This document shows positions 33,574 through 43,478 of a stretch of DNA of 64,000 nucleotides, in pieces. The notes under the pieces are model-generated. The model saw only the letters and a list, made by a program, of their open reading frames with translations, did no database searches and was not told the DNA's origin. Source of the stretch: Turritopsis dohrnii. Lineage: Eukaryota > Cnidaria > Hydrozoa > Anthoathecata > Oceaniidae. Position 1 is the first letter of the stretch. Each line of letters begins with the position of its first letter. The position numbers and the translations under genes are program-made. The stretch covers positions 930,001 through 994,000 of the forward strand of contig BQMF02000055.1 of the NCBI GenBank assembly GCA_027922465.2, written 5' to 3'.

Positions 33574-33832
33574 ACTGAAATCACTGGCGACATTGATGTT
33601 TATTTATAATTGCTTGCATAATTGAATTAATGCACGTTCAAGTAATTAAACATTATAAGCAATAAAGAAGGGAAAAATGTTCCGCTTTTGTCAAATGAAT
33701 GAAATCTATGTTTTGGTACGCTTGAAAATAACGCAACAAGAAGAATAAAATATTTAAAAATTGTAAAGAATAAAACCTCATACCTCTGAAATAATATGGA
33801 ACATTTTACACATAGTAGTGGCCACTGTGCCA
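33574..33832 (-). promoter_or_regulatory. Orphan second copy of the secreted-peptide promoter
   Basis: Carries the same TATAAATA (33601-33608), the same initiator-side cactgatttcagt-type sequence and the same upstream 100 bp. Downstream of it there is no signal-peptide exon; instead a third partial copy of the upstream part lies at about 33485-33531. It may be the remnant of a deleted paralogue or a distal promoter. Confidence 0.6.
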
Positions 33833-33839
33833 TAAAAAA

Positions 33840-34330
33840 AGGCTCCCATGTGCACAAGCTTGTTAAAAGGGATTTTATGATTGATTATTGCTCCTTACAT
33901 GTAGAAGATCAAAATGTTAGAGGTGTGTATTTGGGCGACCACCTGTTGCCACCTGGCGTGACGTCATTACCGACTATGGAAACCAAAAATAAAAGTTATC
34001 AAAAATGAAAAATTCAAAAGCCCTTTAAATACGATGAAAAACAAGTATTACAACTATACCTTTAAAATTTTTCAGTAAAAAGTTATAAGCAATTTGCTTT
34101 TTTTAAAAAACCGGGGGTAAAATTCGAGAAAAAAATGACAAAAACGTCATTTTTTTCTTGGTTTCACGATGCTTATTGATATTCTTAGGTTTCTCCCATC
34201 CTGGACACTAAATGCTAGCCATTGCAATTAACAAGTGAAATTTACTCTATTTTGACTAAACGTAGCAACCATTTGCAAGACGCTGTCTACATAAAGCGCG
34301 GCACTCAAATTTTTTTTCAATTTTTTTTCA
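33840..34330. other. Non-coding stretch
   Basis: No exon or element boundaries recognised. Contains runs of A and T (34098-34110, 34303-34330). Confidence 0.35.
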
Positions 34331-34335
34331 CTTCT

Positions 34336-34821
34336 TTACTTCAAGTCTACTCCGGCGAAATTTGCTGACGAGCACAGAAATATTGACCAATGAGAAACAT
34401 TTTCTACTTTATCGTAATATTTTTTCAGCTGAACTTGCTTAAATATATGTTCTTCTTCTGTGTTTATTCCGAAACCGTACTTGATCTCTGGCAACTTTTC
34501 TTCCTCGATCTCTCGACCATACCGATCAAAACCTAAGATTTTCGGGAATTTAAAGGGTTTTGGTTCGGGAACAAACAAAAAGCGTGGTTCAGGCCTTGGT
34601 GATGGAGCTTTAATTTTTTTTATTGGTGATCCGATACATTCAGACCTGGTGATCATCGATCTGACCATATTCTCTAGCTTACCAAATTGTCGAGTACGTT
34701 GACATCTTGCTATGCTATGCACTGTGGGTGGCGGCAATGCGACAGGTTTGGTTGTGGAACTGAGATCACTGCAACTGCTAGCGGATTGGTTTAATCTATC
34801 AGCAACCTCGTCAACAGATTC
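34336..34821 (-). pseudogene. Truncated second exon, paralogue of 18683-19484
   Basis: Starts at the same acceptor (ttattcaaaag) with ESVDEVADRLNQSAS and follows the 18.7-kb exon closely through RCQRTRQFGKLENMVRSMI and KAPSPRPEPRF. It lacks about 53 residues, rejoins at FVPEPKPFKFPKILGFDRYG, and loses homology after KKYYDKVENV. The final residues before TGA at 34336 are unrelated. It is open in phase with exon 35102-35233, so a short protein could still be made. Ankyrin exons do not follow. Confidence 0.65.
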
Positions 34822-35101
34822 CTTTTGAATAAACATATAGATAAATTTGTTTATTGTATATAGCGAGTTTTAGGTAGGAGGATAGAAATGTCCTCCTAGG
34901 TTTTAGTTATTACTGACTAGGGAAATCTTCGTGGAAATGTTGTGAAAGTTATGTTAGGCTTCTTCAGGAAGAGTTAAGTTTTTCTGGTTCCAACATAGAT
35001 AATGAGTGTTTGTATTAATCTCCTTAGTCTTATATGAAAGGAAAGGTATCCTGCATTCCCTTTCTCTGGTTTTCTCACCAATTCACGCATCAAATACTTA
35101 C

Positions 35102-35233
35102 AGATTCAAGCGTGTATAAATTCAGTAAAGAATCTTCGCTTGGTGCTTCGGAAGAGGGTAAGAAAACTTCAGTCTTCTTCTTCTTCGAAGCAGCTTTGTT
35201 AGATTTTGTTATAAATAGTGAACTAAGAGTCAT
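35102..35233 (-). CDS. First exon of the 34-kb paralogue
   Basis: ATG at 35233, then MTLSSLFITKSNKAASKKKK, TEVFLPSSEAPSEDSLLNLY, TLES, ending in phase 0 at gtaagt. The next exon starts in phase 0 with ESVDEV. The Lys cluster followed by a Ser/Glu region suggests a soluble, partly disordered N-terminus, possibly nuclear. Its equivalent has not been found for the 18-19.5-kb copy, which suggests the duplication or later loss separated them. Confidence 0.65.
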
Positions 35234-35338
35234 ACTTAAGCTTTGTATCAGTCAAACTCACTTTTTCATAAATATTTCTTACAGAAACATGTGACGTTCA
35301 ACTTCAACAATAAAAACTGAGGTCAAATTCAAACAGTT

Positions 35339-35384
35339 TGACGTCATTCTATCTATCACGTGATTATTGTGATATTTGACGTCA
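35339..35384 (-). promoter_or_regulatory. CRE/ATF and E-box cluster upstream of the 34-kb gene
   Basis: Two perfect TGACGTCA palindromes (35339-35346 and 35377-35384) flank a CACGTG E-box (35357-35362), 100-150 bases upstream of the ATG at 35233. TGACGTCA is the consensus for CREB/ATF bZIP factors and CACGTG for bHLH-Zip factors. No TATA box is evident. Confidence 0.55.
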
Positions 35385-35646
35385 ATTATCAAGACCAGTT
35401 CTTCTCTAGATGATTTGATATTACTGGTTTTCTTGAAGGTGGAATAATATGTGCGAAGCGGCTTTTGTTCGTTCGTTTGTTCGTTCTAACGTAAAACATC
35501 GAGAGATTTTCTTTAAGGTTATCATTATGATCAATTATGGCGAAAAGAAAAATAAAACTTAATGAATGATGACGAGCTTTTGAAGAACTTGAGGAACTTC
35601 AGGGTTTTTTTCATAAGGTCGGGTTTTAACACCATATGGGGAGTAG

Positions 35647-35688
<42 letters not shown>
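35647..35688. repeat. GTT microsatellite
   Basis: About 13 uninterrupted gtt units. It gives a false poly-Asn frame on the minus strand. Confidence 0.95.
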
Positions 35689-35699
35689 ACAGATGGTTA

Positions 35700-37070
35700 T
35701 TGTTACGTAAAATGTAATAGTCATTATTCAAAACCTCAAGTAGTCAACTCTATGCAACCAACGACCGAAATGAACTTGAACCAACATTTATTGTATTTGG
35801 TAAAAGCTATTCAAAAAAAGTTGTTTGCTAAATAAATAATTTTTTGTTGCGTGCACAAACCAGGTTAGAAAGATAGGATCGATCAAACGATTGAATCGAT
35901 CAAACGATTTTTTGAAAGCAAACAGAGTAAGTCAAATGTTCGAAGTTTCATCGAAAAGATCCTGATGTCATTGTTCCGATCGAATAAAAGATAAATGGGT
36001 TGTGTTGGTTGCATTTTCTGTTAAAGGTTCTATTCTATATTTTTACAGTTATCAAAAATAATGAATAAATTTGTTGTTTTCTTTCAACATCTTCATAGCA
36101 TGCAATCCAGCTTTAATCTCTGGAAAATTGCTCAATTTTGGTCAAATCTGACAAAGGTGCCATTCTTTATGCAATTCTTTTTAATGATAATTGAAGAGAT
36201 TTCGAATTTTGGACAACATCTAGTTGGAGCTTGGAAACGATTTCATGCTCGGTAATCGTTTCAGGTTCACTCCAGAATGTGAAACCACACATTCTTTTAC
36301 CTCCATAATATCACGCCACCACAAAAATATAATTTTCACGGATAACAGTAATAGAAGGGTGTTTAAATACAGTATTTTTGATTTGTTACAGAAGTGATAC
36401 TTCTACCTTAAGGCGAGTCAAAAAATAATCAGTTTGGCGATTTATGCTATTTAATTAGAATTCAAAAAGTAATCCCAAAAACCCGCGTTACATTAGGAGG
36501 ACCCGCGTTACATTAGGACGACCCGCGTTTAATGAGAGGCTTTTTTCCAATATCCAACCTTCGTTATTTAATTAGCATGACAAAATTAATTTGTCTGTTA
36601 AGAAGCACTTGAGTATGTAGTTAACAGGAGTACTTTGTGGGTTAAATCTGCATCATAAAATTATCCCACAATCATTCCCACAAAAAATGTGTAACAATAC
36701 TTCTATCATCGTTATCAATGAGCTAAAATATCAATTTACCCGCGGTAAACTCGAGGTTTTTTATTTGCTTTCAATATGCTACAAATCGGACTAAATCAGA
36801 AGTAAATAGTACTTGTTAAGATGGAGCATAGGCACACATCAACTGAAGTAAATCTGATAATCAATCACAGCATTGGTTTAGTGTGAGAACACCATCAGAA
36901 ATGCATGTTCATGCAAGTTTATTCGACGGCGTCATCTCTTTTACGACGTTGTCAGGTCGCTTTGTTTAATAAGATTAAACCGTCATATCTTCAGAAGGGC
37001 GTCGACTTGATCTATGACATGTCATGATTTTAGGAAAGCAATAAGAGCTAACAAATCTGATTTCTAAAAC
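35700..37070. other. Non-coding stretch with a small tandem repeat
   Basis: At 36478-36531 the word acccgcgtt(a)cattaggag occurs three times. Otherwise no exon or element is recognised. Confidence 0.45.
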
Positions 37071-37077
37071 AGCAATC

Positions 37078-37240
37078 TCGTACCCAGGCTTCTTACTATT
37101 TCGTTATAGTAGTTGACCGTAAAGAAAGCCCTGGTGCAATTCGGACATTAGATTGGCTGTGAGAAATGACGTAATTTAAGCCAAATTGTATTGTAAACAC
37201 TCGTCCCAGGCCTTTTTGCCTTTTCGACTTTATGATAGCA
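37078..37240. mobile_element. MITE family B, diverged copy or copies
   Basis: ctcgtacccaggcttcttac at the left and ctcgtcccaggcctttttgc at 37200 are two family B termini in the same sense with aaagccctgg between. It looks like two overlapping or nested copies. Confidence 0.5.
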
Positions 37241-37397
37241 AAGAAAGATCTGGTAACATAATTGAAGTAAACTTGTTTTATAAACCTTCGTATGAGTTTT
37301 TTGGACATTAAACAATGAAACAATTAGAGAGGATTTTATGAAGAACCGAATAACAATGGTGCGCACTGGTGATTAATCTATAATGAGCCCAGTCAGG

Positions 37398-37650
37398 ATA
37401 ATTTTCAAAAGTCGCTGCGAAGAAGAGGATTTTCATTGAAATAGTGCAATAGTATTACGGGGATTGTGATAAATTCGGGGATTATGCATATTACCCAGTT
37501 ATTATACGTAATTCCCAAAAAGGTTAGGGTTAGGGTAATTATGCATAATAACCGGGGGAATATGCATAATTCCCAATTTATCATATTCCCCGTAACATAT
37601 ATACTTCTTTAGAAATGTACTCCTTCGCAGTGAGACTTTCTTCACTCGGA
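37398..37650. mobile_element. MITE family A copy split by another palindrome
   Basis: The left arm gctgcgaagaagaggatttt cattgaaatagtg is at 37412-37447 and the right arm ttctttagaaatgtactcct tcgcagtgaga at 37605-37637. Between them lies a separate inverted repeat (next entry). Confidence 0.75.
37455..37602. mobile_element. Palindromic insertion with gggattatgcata arms
   Basis: Left acggggattgtgataaattc ggggattatgcat and right atgcataattcccaatttat catattccccgt are inverted. The core holds ggttagggttagggt, two telomere-like units. Confidence 0.75.
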
Positions 37651-38042
37651 AGGAGATCAAATTTCTCGAATGACCACTTTCCTCAATTTTATGAAGCACA
37701 TTGGCTGTTTTTTTTGAAAAGCCCTTAGAGAGGTCGATATAGACGGATTTTAAGTAACAAATTTTGAATATAGATTTGCGTAATTTGAAGAAGACATTCA
37801 TAATTGTTAGTATGCAGGTCTCTGATATATAATAACAAGAGCCAGATGGCGCAAAACGGTAGCAGCAAAAGTACTTGCCACAAAAATGTTTTCGAAATTT
37901 TACTTAAAGTTCTAAAACGTTCTGTTGTAAAGGTTATTTTTTTTAGATATGTTTTTGGTGGAAAAGGGACATAAACGATGTTTAAAATTACTAGCTGGTG
38001 TAAATAGAGTCTAATCGTATCACACCAGCAAATTAATATTAA

Positions 38043-39674
38043 GGCCGTTTTCCATTCGGAGTATTTTTGCCAGGGCAGAAAAATCCGTGCGGATTTTTTT
38101 GAGCATGCGCAGAAGCAAATCTGTCTTGTACTCGCGGATTTATTTTGTACTCTAGAACTGTTTTTTCTGGCCGCGCAGATCAATTTTGCACCAGCCAATC
38201 AAAATCGGTAAAAATCAAAACAAACAACGAGGAAAAGTACACCAGCATGAAGAGAGACTGAAAATATCTATTTTCAAGATGGCGACGTTTGAAGAACGGT
38301 ATATTTTATCAAAAAGAAAAACTAGTGATTTTAACTATCATGGAAGCCAAATATGAGAATACGAAGGACTCATTCGAAAGCACATAAAAAAATATTGAGC
38401 ATCAAATATTTGAAGATCCTTGACTACAGTGGAACCTCCAATTAGCGGACACCATCGGGGAAAGGGGTAAGTGTCCGCTAATTAGAAGTGTCCGCCTTTT
38501 AGAAACTTTTGATCTAGAACCCCCAATTTTGATATTAGGCCATGCCAGGGTGTCGAAAATAAGAAATATATGTCTAAGGTACTTATTTAAAGACACTAGG
38601 ACATAGAAGAACAAGAGAAAGGTCATTGAAATACAACAATTTAGTTTTCACGAAATAAGAGAAAGTCTAGAAATATAAACATAAAATGAACAAATCAACT
38701 TGGAATCATATTGCTTAGTGATAAAATTGCTTTATAGTTTTTTGTTTTTTATTGTTTATTCCAACAGTCTCGAGTTTGTCTTTAATAGAAGAAAGGGAAG
38801 ATCTTTCATTACTGTTGAGTTCTTTCAGATTCATCAACTTATCAATAATAATCAGAGCTCGATGGGAAAGGACAGTGTTGTCGGTCATCTACCTGAGAAT
38901 ATCTCTAAGCTTTGTACCCTTTTTACCAAACACCGGAATCAGATCTCGAGTGACTGGAAAGAGATTGAATCGAGGTGGTGGCTATGGACTTGAAGTGCCA
39001 GTGGTTTATGATTTCGTTGGCCCAGTCAAATTCGTCGACTGGGTCAAGGGAAAACTACAAACTTGTAAAAATAATTTAGATAATAAGACAAATAAGTGCT
39101 CGAAATAATAAAGAATCTCAAAAAATAATTTGTGTTTCTTAACGTTTCTTAACCAGTTTGATATTCAATGTCCGCTAATTGGAGAGGAAAAATAGGGGTT
39201 TTGGCCATTTCGTGCAAAAAAATTTGTCCGCTAATTGGAGGGTCCGCTAATTGAGTGTCCGCGTTTTGGAAACTTTTTTTATGAGGATTTGACTAGCAAA
39301 CGGCCGGGGAAAATGAAATTGTCCGCTAATCAGAGGTGTCCGCCTTTTAGAGTGTCCGTTAATTAGAGGTTCCACTGTAGGATATTGAAAAGTCCCTTTT
39401 CTGGCCGTTCCATAAAAATGCGACGCATCCACATAGCTTTAGTTTTTTTCTTTAACAGTTTTCTGCGTCAAAGAAGAATAAAAATTACAAGTTTATACCT
39501 TACAAGCACGGTATCTTTTTAAAGCAGCCTTCATGTTTCTTCGTTTTTAGAACCGATACTGAGCTCGTATATTCCCATACAAAAAAGAATGGAAATCAAA
39601 ATTAAAAACCGTGAACATTTTTTCGGGTGGATTTTTCCGCCCTCGAGCAAAAATACTCCGAATGGAAAACGGCC
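38043..39674. mobile_element. TTAA-target (piggyBac-like) non-autonomous element
   Basis: TIR ggccgttttccattcggagt atttttgc at the left is exactly inverted at the right end. TTAA flanks both sides (38039-38042 and 39675-39678). The paralogous site at 29.94 kb lacks it. It holds no transposase; about 950 bp of its interior is a second transposon. Confidence 0.85.
38427..39377. mobile_element. pogo/Tigger-like non-autonomous element nested in the TTAA element
   Basis: Ends cagtggaacctccaattagc and ctaattagaggttccactg-type sequence are inverted, with TA duplicated on each side. Several internal tccgctaatt(g/a)gag copies near both ends are subterminal repeats. The ~100-residue plus frames in the middle show no transposase motif. 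Confidence 0.85.
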
Positions 39675-40198
39675 TTAAGAAGACAAAAGAGTTATACATG
39701 TGTGAGCTGTTTATAACGTACGTTTTTTTTATAAAAGCTTATGTAGAAAAAAACGCGTTTCTTCGAAAAAGAAAGCATGGTTTTAATTATAATTTCTTGA
39801 ATCCAAAAATGAATTCGAACAGATAACTGCCTTTTTTAACTGGATTTTTGACAGTGTTGATAGCTAACAAACGTAGAATTTCAAGAATCAAAGTACATTC
39901 ACTACCATAAGTAACTAAAAAAAGTCACTGTTTTATGTAGACCTATTTGATTAAATATCCATTCCTTCATCAATTAAGTAATAAAATATCAAAGAAAACG
40001 TATTTTAAATGTATGTGATTTAAAACCTTCGAAAATTCAAAAGGCTGCGTTCATTCATTAGAATGTAGATTGAGTTTTAAGTGGGGACTCGCAGACTCTA
40101 AATTGCAGACTAATTGTCATTTCGACCGGAGTAATAGGAGGAGTAGTAGGAGTCCTGTGGTAGAAAATATTGACCCCTAAGAATATTTTCACCCCCCG

Positions 40199-40285
40199 TG
40201 GTTTACGTATATGACTTGTTAGGTTTTCTTTGTTATTGTTAGGGTTAGGGTCAGGGTTAGGTTTAGTCATACCGTAAAAAACTGA
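40199..40285. mobile_element. MITE family C copy with TTAGGG-like core
   Basis: Left gtggtttacgtatatgactt and right tagtcatacc..gtaaaa are inverted; the core reads gttagggttagggtcagggt. A second copy in opposite sense lies at 42729-42826. Confidence 0.6.
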
Positions 40286-40408
40286 TATAATATAAACAAA
40301 ACAACCAGTGATAAAGGATTGGCGTTTGACGTTGATTAACGTTACTACAGAAAACCAAAATTTTAAATGATAAATAATATCTTCATGTTTCTGCAATACT
40401 CTTGTTAC

Positions 40409-40518
40409 TCAACACGAGTAAGTCTTCGGTAAGGAGTCTTTGGTGGTACGGATAACAGTTTCATTCGCAGGAAGGACTAATCTTGTTGTTTGTGGTGGTG
40501 GAGGCGGTGGAGGTGGCG
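40409..40518 (-). CDS. Terminal exon of proline-rich tail gene, copy 3
   Basis: Acceptor catcattttag precedes codons reading a PPPPPPPP run, then QTTRLVLPANETVIRTTKDS and LPKTYSC, stop TGA at 40409-40411. The ending LPKTYSC-stop parallels FPKTYSG-stop of the 22.5-kb copy, whereas the middle differs. It joins exon 40889-40960 in phase 1. Contains one NET sequon, irrelevant if the tail is cytosolic. Confidence 0.6.
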
Positions 40519-40888
40519 CTAAAATGATGACGTCAAAAGTTAGCCGGGGCGGCGAAGAAAAAAGTCTGAAATACGTGAAATAGGAAATTATTTGACGAAC
40601 AATTTTAGCAGAATAAAGACGTTCTCAAAATGACATAACAGTCTTTACATTGTGGACAAACAATGCAGACATTATAATTTGATGAAATGATGGAACTTAA
40701 ACTACTCATTTACTGTCCAAACTTTGGCATTTTTGCCTGGGTTAATAGGGCAAAGTATGCCTCGCTCTTAAAAAATATAAGAAGCTGCAACACACGATCG
40801 ATAAATCTTTATAACCAAGAAGATTCCAAACTGAAATTCTAAAACCTTTATGGGAAAAATGGTTTTAGTTTAAAACTGATTAACTTAC

Positions 40889-40960
40889 GTGGATGACTGG
40901 GTACATTTCCGATTTTAAAAACATATGCTCCATCCATTGTTTCGGATTGTTGGATGATTT
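40889..40960 (-). CDS. Penultimate exon of proline-rich tail gene, copy 3 (possible frame break)
   Basis: Ends at donor gtaagt. The frame that fits the next exon reads MDGAYVFKIGNVPSHP. Upstream, the frame homologous to copy 1 starts IEKSSNNPK but lies one base out of register, so there is a one-base indel near caatgg, or translation starts at this ATG. The Tyr motif is YVFK, lacking the +3 Met of copy 1. Confidence 0.45.
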
Positions 40961-41341
40961 CTCAATTTTCTTCACTCTGTCTGAATTTATTTACTATAGC
41001 CTTCTGGTTTATTCGTCGAAATATTTATGTTAAAACAGCTTTGATCTTTCCATACGTAAAGGGAAATTCCTGGTACTCAAAATTCATTCGAAACTGACCA
41101 ATAGAAAAATGAATAATTAATAACTGGCCTTAAACCTGGTTTACACTTGAATAAATTTGTTCAGGGATTGATTGTGGTGTTCATTCTTACCATGACAACA
41201 ATAACTGGCTGCAACATTCATAACTACTTAGATCTTTAACAATCTCTGATTTCATGTAAAAAACATTTCAATCACATTACTTTGTATTGTCTTGGATCAA
41301 TCTAGGATCAATCTAGACAATATCTCACTGAACAAATCTGC

Positions 41342-41436
41342 TCACAATCACTGCGAAGGAGTGTAAGAGTGCACTTCTGTAGAAATATACACACTATTTT
41401 CAATGAATTGTTCTTTCATTGCAGCCACTCTTTTAC
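41342..41436. mobile_element. MITE family A copy, ends eroded
   Basis: actgcgaaggagtgtaagag, tgcacttctgtagaaatata and cacactattttcaatgaat are diagnostic. The right arm (cattgcagccactctttta) is diverged. Confidence 0.7.
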
Positions 41437-41708
41437 CTCTCCACAAATGTCATATGTAAAGGTGAGGTGATTGGAAACCCTGGGAATGAACTTGATTTAG
41501 TTGCGATTGTTGAGTTTATAAACAATTTTTATTATTTGTTGTTTTTGTTGTGATCGCTAGCTCTAAAAATAATTTTGATTGTTATGTATGAGATGGCGCA
41601 TGGAGAGATGATTTTTCATTACATATTGGGACCAGTCCATTACCAGCTTAAGATATAAAGGTATCTACACGTAATAGGGAGGTCAGTGAAAAAGATTGCG
41701 TTAATAAC

Positions 41709-41816
41709 ATGCATTAATCAACCTCGTCCCCAGGACTTCTTGTCTTTTGAATGTAGTGGATGGCGTCATCCAGCCATATATCTAAAAGGCAATAAGCCCT
41801 GGGGACGAAGTCGTGC
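41709..41816. mobile_element. MITE family B copy
   Basis: caacctcgtccccaggactt cttgtcttttgaa on the left and caataagccctggggacgaa g on the right are inverted. The equivalent at 22.07 kb is cut by the foldback element 21316-22073. Confidence 0.8.
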
Positions 41817-41927
41817 ATTAATGTCATTTTTATGGTTGAAGTCTCTTACGTGACATTGGGCAATAATGAATGAGCGAGACATTACACAAAATTGAGTCCA
41901 GACAGAAACAATAAAGCAATGACTGCA

Positions 41928-42015
41928 CAACTTCGTACCCAGGGTTTCTTGCCTTTTCGATACACGGACCGCGGCTCCGTATATCGAAAAGGCAAGAAAC
42001 CCTGGGTAAGGGGTT
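41928..42015. mobile_element. MITE family B copy
   Basis: caacttcgtacccagggttt cttgccttttcgatacacgg and its inverted right arm ending agaaaccctgggtaaggggt. It is orthologous by duplication to 22229-22329. Confidence 0.85.
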
Positions 42016-42199
42016 GATCACTACGAAGTTTCATGATTGCACCATGCTAGAAAATCCTTAGGAGAAGGACCGGAAGGATAAAACAAACATTCATGATTAA
42101 TATCGTGAGTATTTCTCCTGAAACAAATAAAACCACAAACAGTAGCAAAAATTCAGCTCTTGGTGATAAGTAAGATATTTCCAAGCGTTTTTTTCAAAA

Positions 42200-42345
42200 T
42201 CATAAATCGTGTTGTTTTATCCCAAATACGTTTTTGGAAAGGACTCCGGTACTTCCATTGAGAGGTTGTGTTGGTTTCGTTATTTTTGGTGATTGTGGCA
42301 GCGGCTGTGGCTGTGAAGGTTGTTCTGGCTTCGGAGGTTCTTGAG
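42200..42345 (-). pseudogene. Terminal exon of proline-rich tail gene, copy 2, shifted ending
   Basis: Acceptor gttatatatag, then AQEPPKPEQPSQPQPLPQSP and KITKPTQPLNGSTG, almost identical to copy 1. A ~10-base deletion then shifts the frame to VLSKNVFGIKQHDL-stop, replacing the FPKTYSG end. No YVDM exon is found upstream: a family C MITE and unrelated sequence begin at 42.73 kb. Probably a dead duplicate. Confidence 0.65.
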
Positions 42346-42728
42346 CTATATATAACAACAAAAATATCACATTATAGCAAGATGACTGAAAAAGCCGATG
42401 TGAGCTGAAAAGACAGGAAACTGCTCCCAACTTCCAGGTGCAGTTAAAACTAGCAGTATCTTTCTAACAGATTGGTGTTTGAAAGATTTTCATAGGAAAG
42501 CCCTTTTACGTATGAGTGAACGAGGCATGGCCTAAGGATTACCTTGATGTGTTAGAGTGAATTAACAATCTGATAAACTATATACTAGTGAAAATATCCT
42601 GTCATTAAATATATCATTTTCGATCAAAGGCTCTTTCTTTTAAATTCTAAAAGAATACGCTAGGGCCTAACAACCTCGTACCTTGCCTTTTTCATATATG
42701 GCTACGAAGTTAAAGGGGTCATCACTAG

Positions 42729-42826
42729 TTACGTGGTTTACGCTTATGACTAAACCTAACCCAACTCTAACCCTGACCCTAGGTCTAACATACAAACAAA
42801 ACCAACAAGCCATCAGCGTAAACCAA
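42729..42826. mobile_element. MITE family C copy
   Basis: gtggtttacgcttatgacta at the left and agccatcagcgtaaaccaa at the right are inverted; the core contains aaccctgaccctag. It marks the end of the 22-kb/42-kb duplication. Confidence 0.65.
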
Positions 42827-42865
42827 ATCAAGAGAACTTAGAGATTACCAATTGACTAGTTTATT

Positions 42866-42984
42866 AAAAATTACTGTGGAGGAGTATATTTATATAGAAG
42901 GCTTACAAATATATGCAGATGCAGTATTTTAATGAAAATGCACTTCATCGCGGTGACTTTTTGATAATTTTGCCCACTACGAAA
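42866..42984. mobile_element. MITE family A copy
   Basis: attactgtggaggagtatat on the left and cgcggtgactttttgataat tttgcccacta on the right, with a 10-12-bp extra segment (ggcttacaaatatatgca) in the centre. Confidence 0.75.
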
Positions 42985-43049
42985 CTATTGTCGAAGGAGA
43001 CATTTCAGCATGATAAATTAAATTGATGAAAGTATCTGGACACCAGTGG

Positions 43050-43145
43050 ACAAACTTGTTGAATTTACAGCGAAGGAGTGCTTTACTCGCAAAAATGAAC
43101 ACTTATTATCTTTGTCGTAGTGGCTTTTTGACGATTGTCATCTGA
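43050..43145. mobile_element. MITE family A copy
   Basis: aaacttgttgaatttacagc gaaggagtgc on the left and tcgtagtggctttttgacga on the right. Centre diverged. Confidence 0.7.
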
Positions 43146-43371
43146 AGAAACATATCGGTATCAACTTGATATTGAAATTTTGTGATTTCAAATTGTTAGC
43201 TAGATAGAAGGATTGTTTTGTTGGCGTCATCAGGATCGGTACTGCATTACATTTAAGCATGTTATCACATTGAGGCTTGAGGCTGAAGCATTACTGACAG
43301 CCAAATGTTTTTTGAATTTTAGAAAACTGATGAACAGTCCAACCAGTCCAATCTTGAGTGCAGTAAACTAA

Positions 43372-43478
43372 TTCTAGCGGACACTGCGAAGGAGCATATT
43401 TCTATAGAAATATACACACAATTTCAATGAAAATTGTCTTTGTTGCAGTGACTTTTTGACGATTTTACCAACTGGGGA
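43372..43478. mobile_element. MITE family A copy
   Basis: actgcgaaggagcatatttc tatagaaatatacacac on the left and gcagtgactttttgacgatt ttaccaactggg on the right. Confidence 0.85.

Larger units (their letters stand above)
37829..40150. repeat. Segmental duplicate of 29.7-30.5 kb (interrupted copy)
   Basis: The two blocks 37829-38042 and 39675-40150 together match the uninterrupted copy. The gap is exactly the TTAA element. Confidence 0.85.

Noticed and set aside
35531..35731. Poly-Asn protein on the minus strand
   Set aside because: Product of the GTT microsatellite.
37520..37540. Interstitial telomere
   Set aside because: Only two units, sitting in the core of a palindromic transposon.
38700..39108. 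Two plus-strand frames of about 100 residues inside the pogo/Tigger-like element
   Set aside because: No DDE or HTH motifs; overlapping frames in two registers indicate chance openness.
40058..40396. 112-residue minus-strand frame with NPDPNPNNN
   Set aside because: It spans a MITE C and the end of a segmental duplicate; composition follows the TTAGGG-like repeat, not a protein family.
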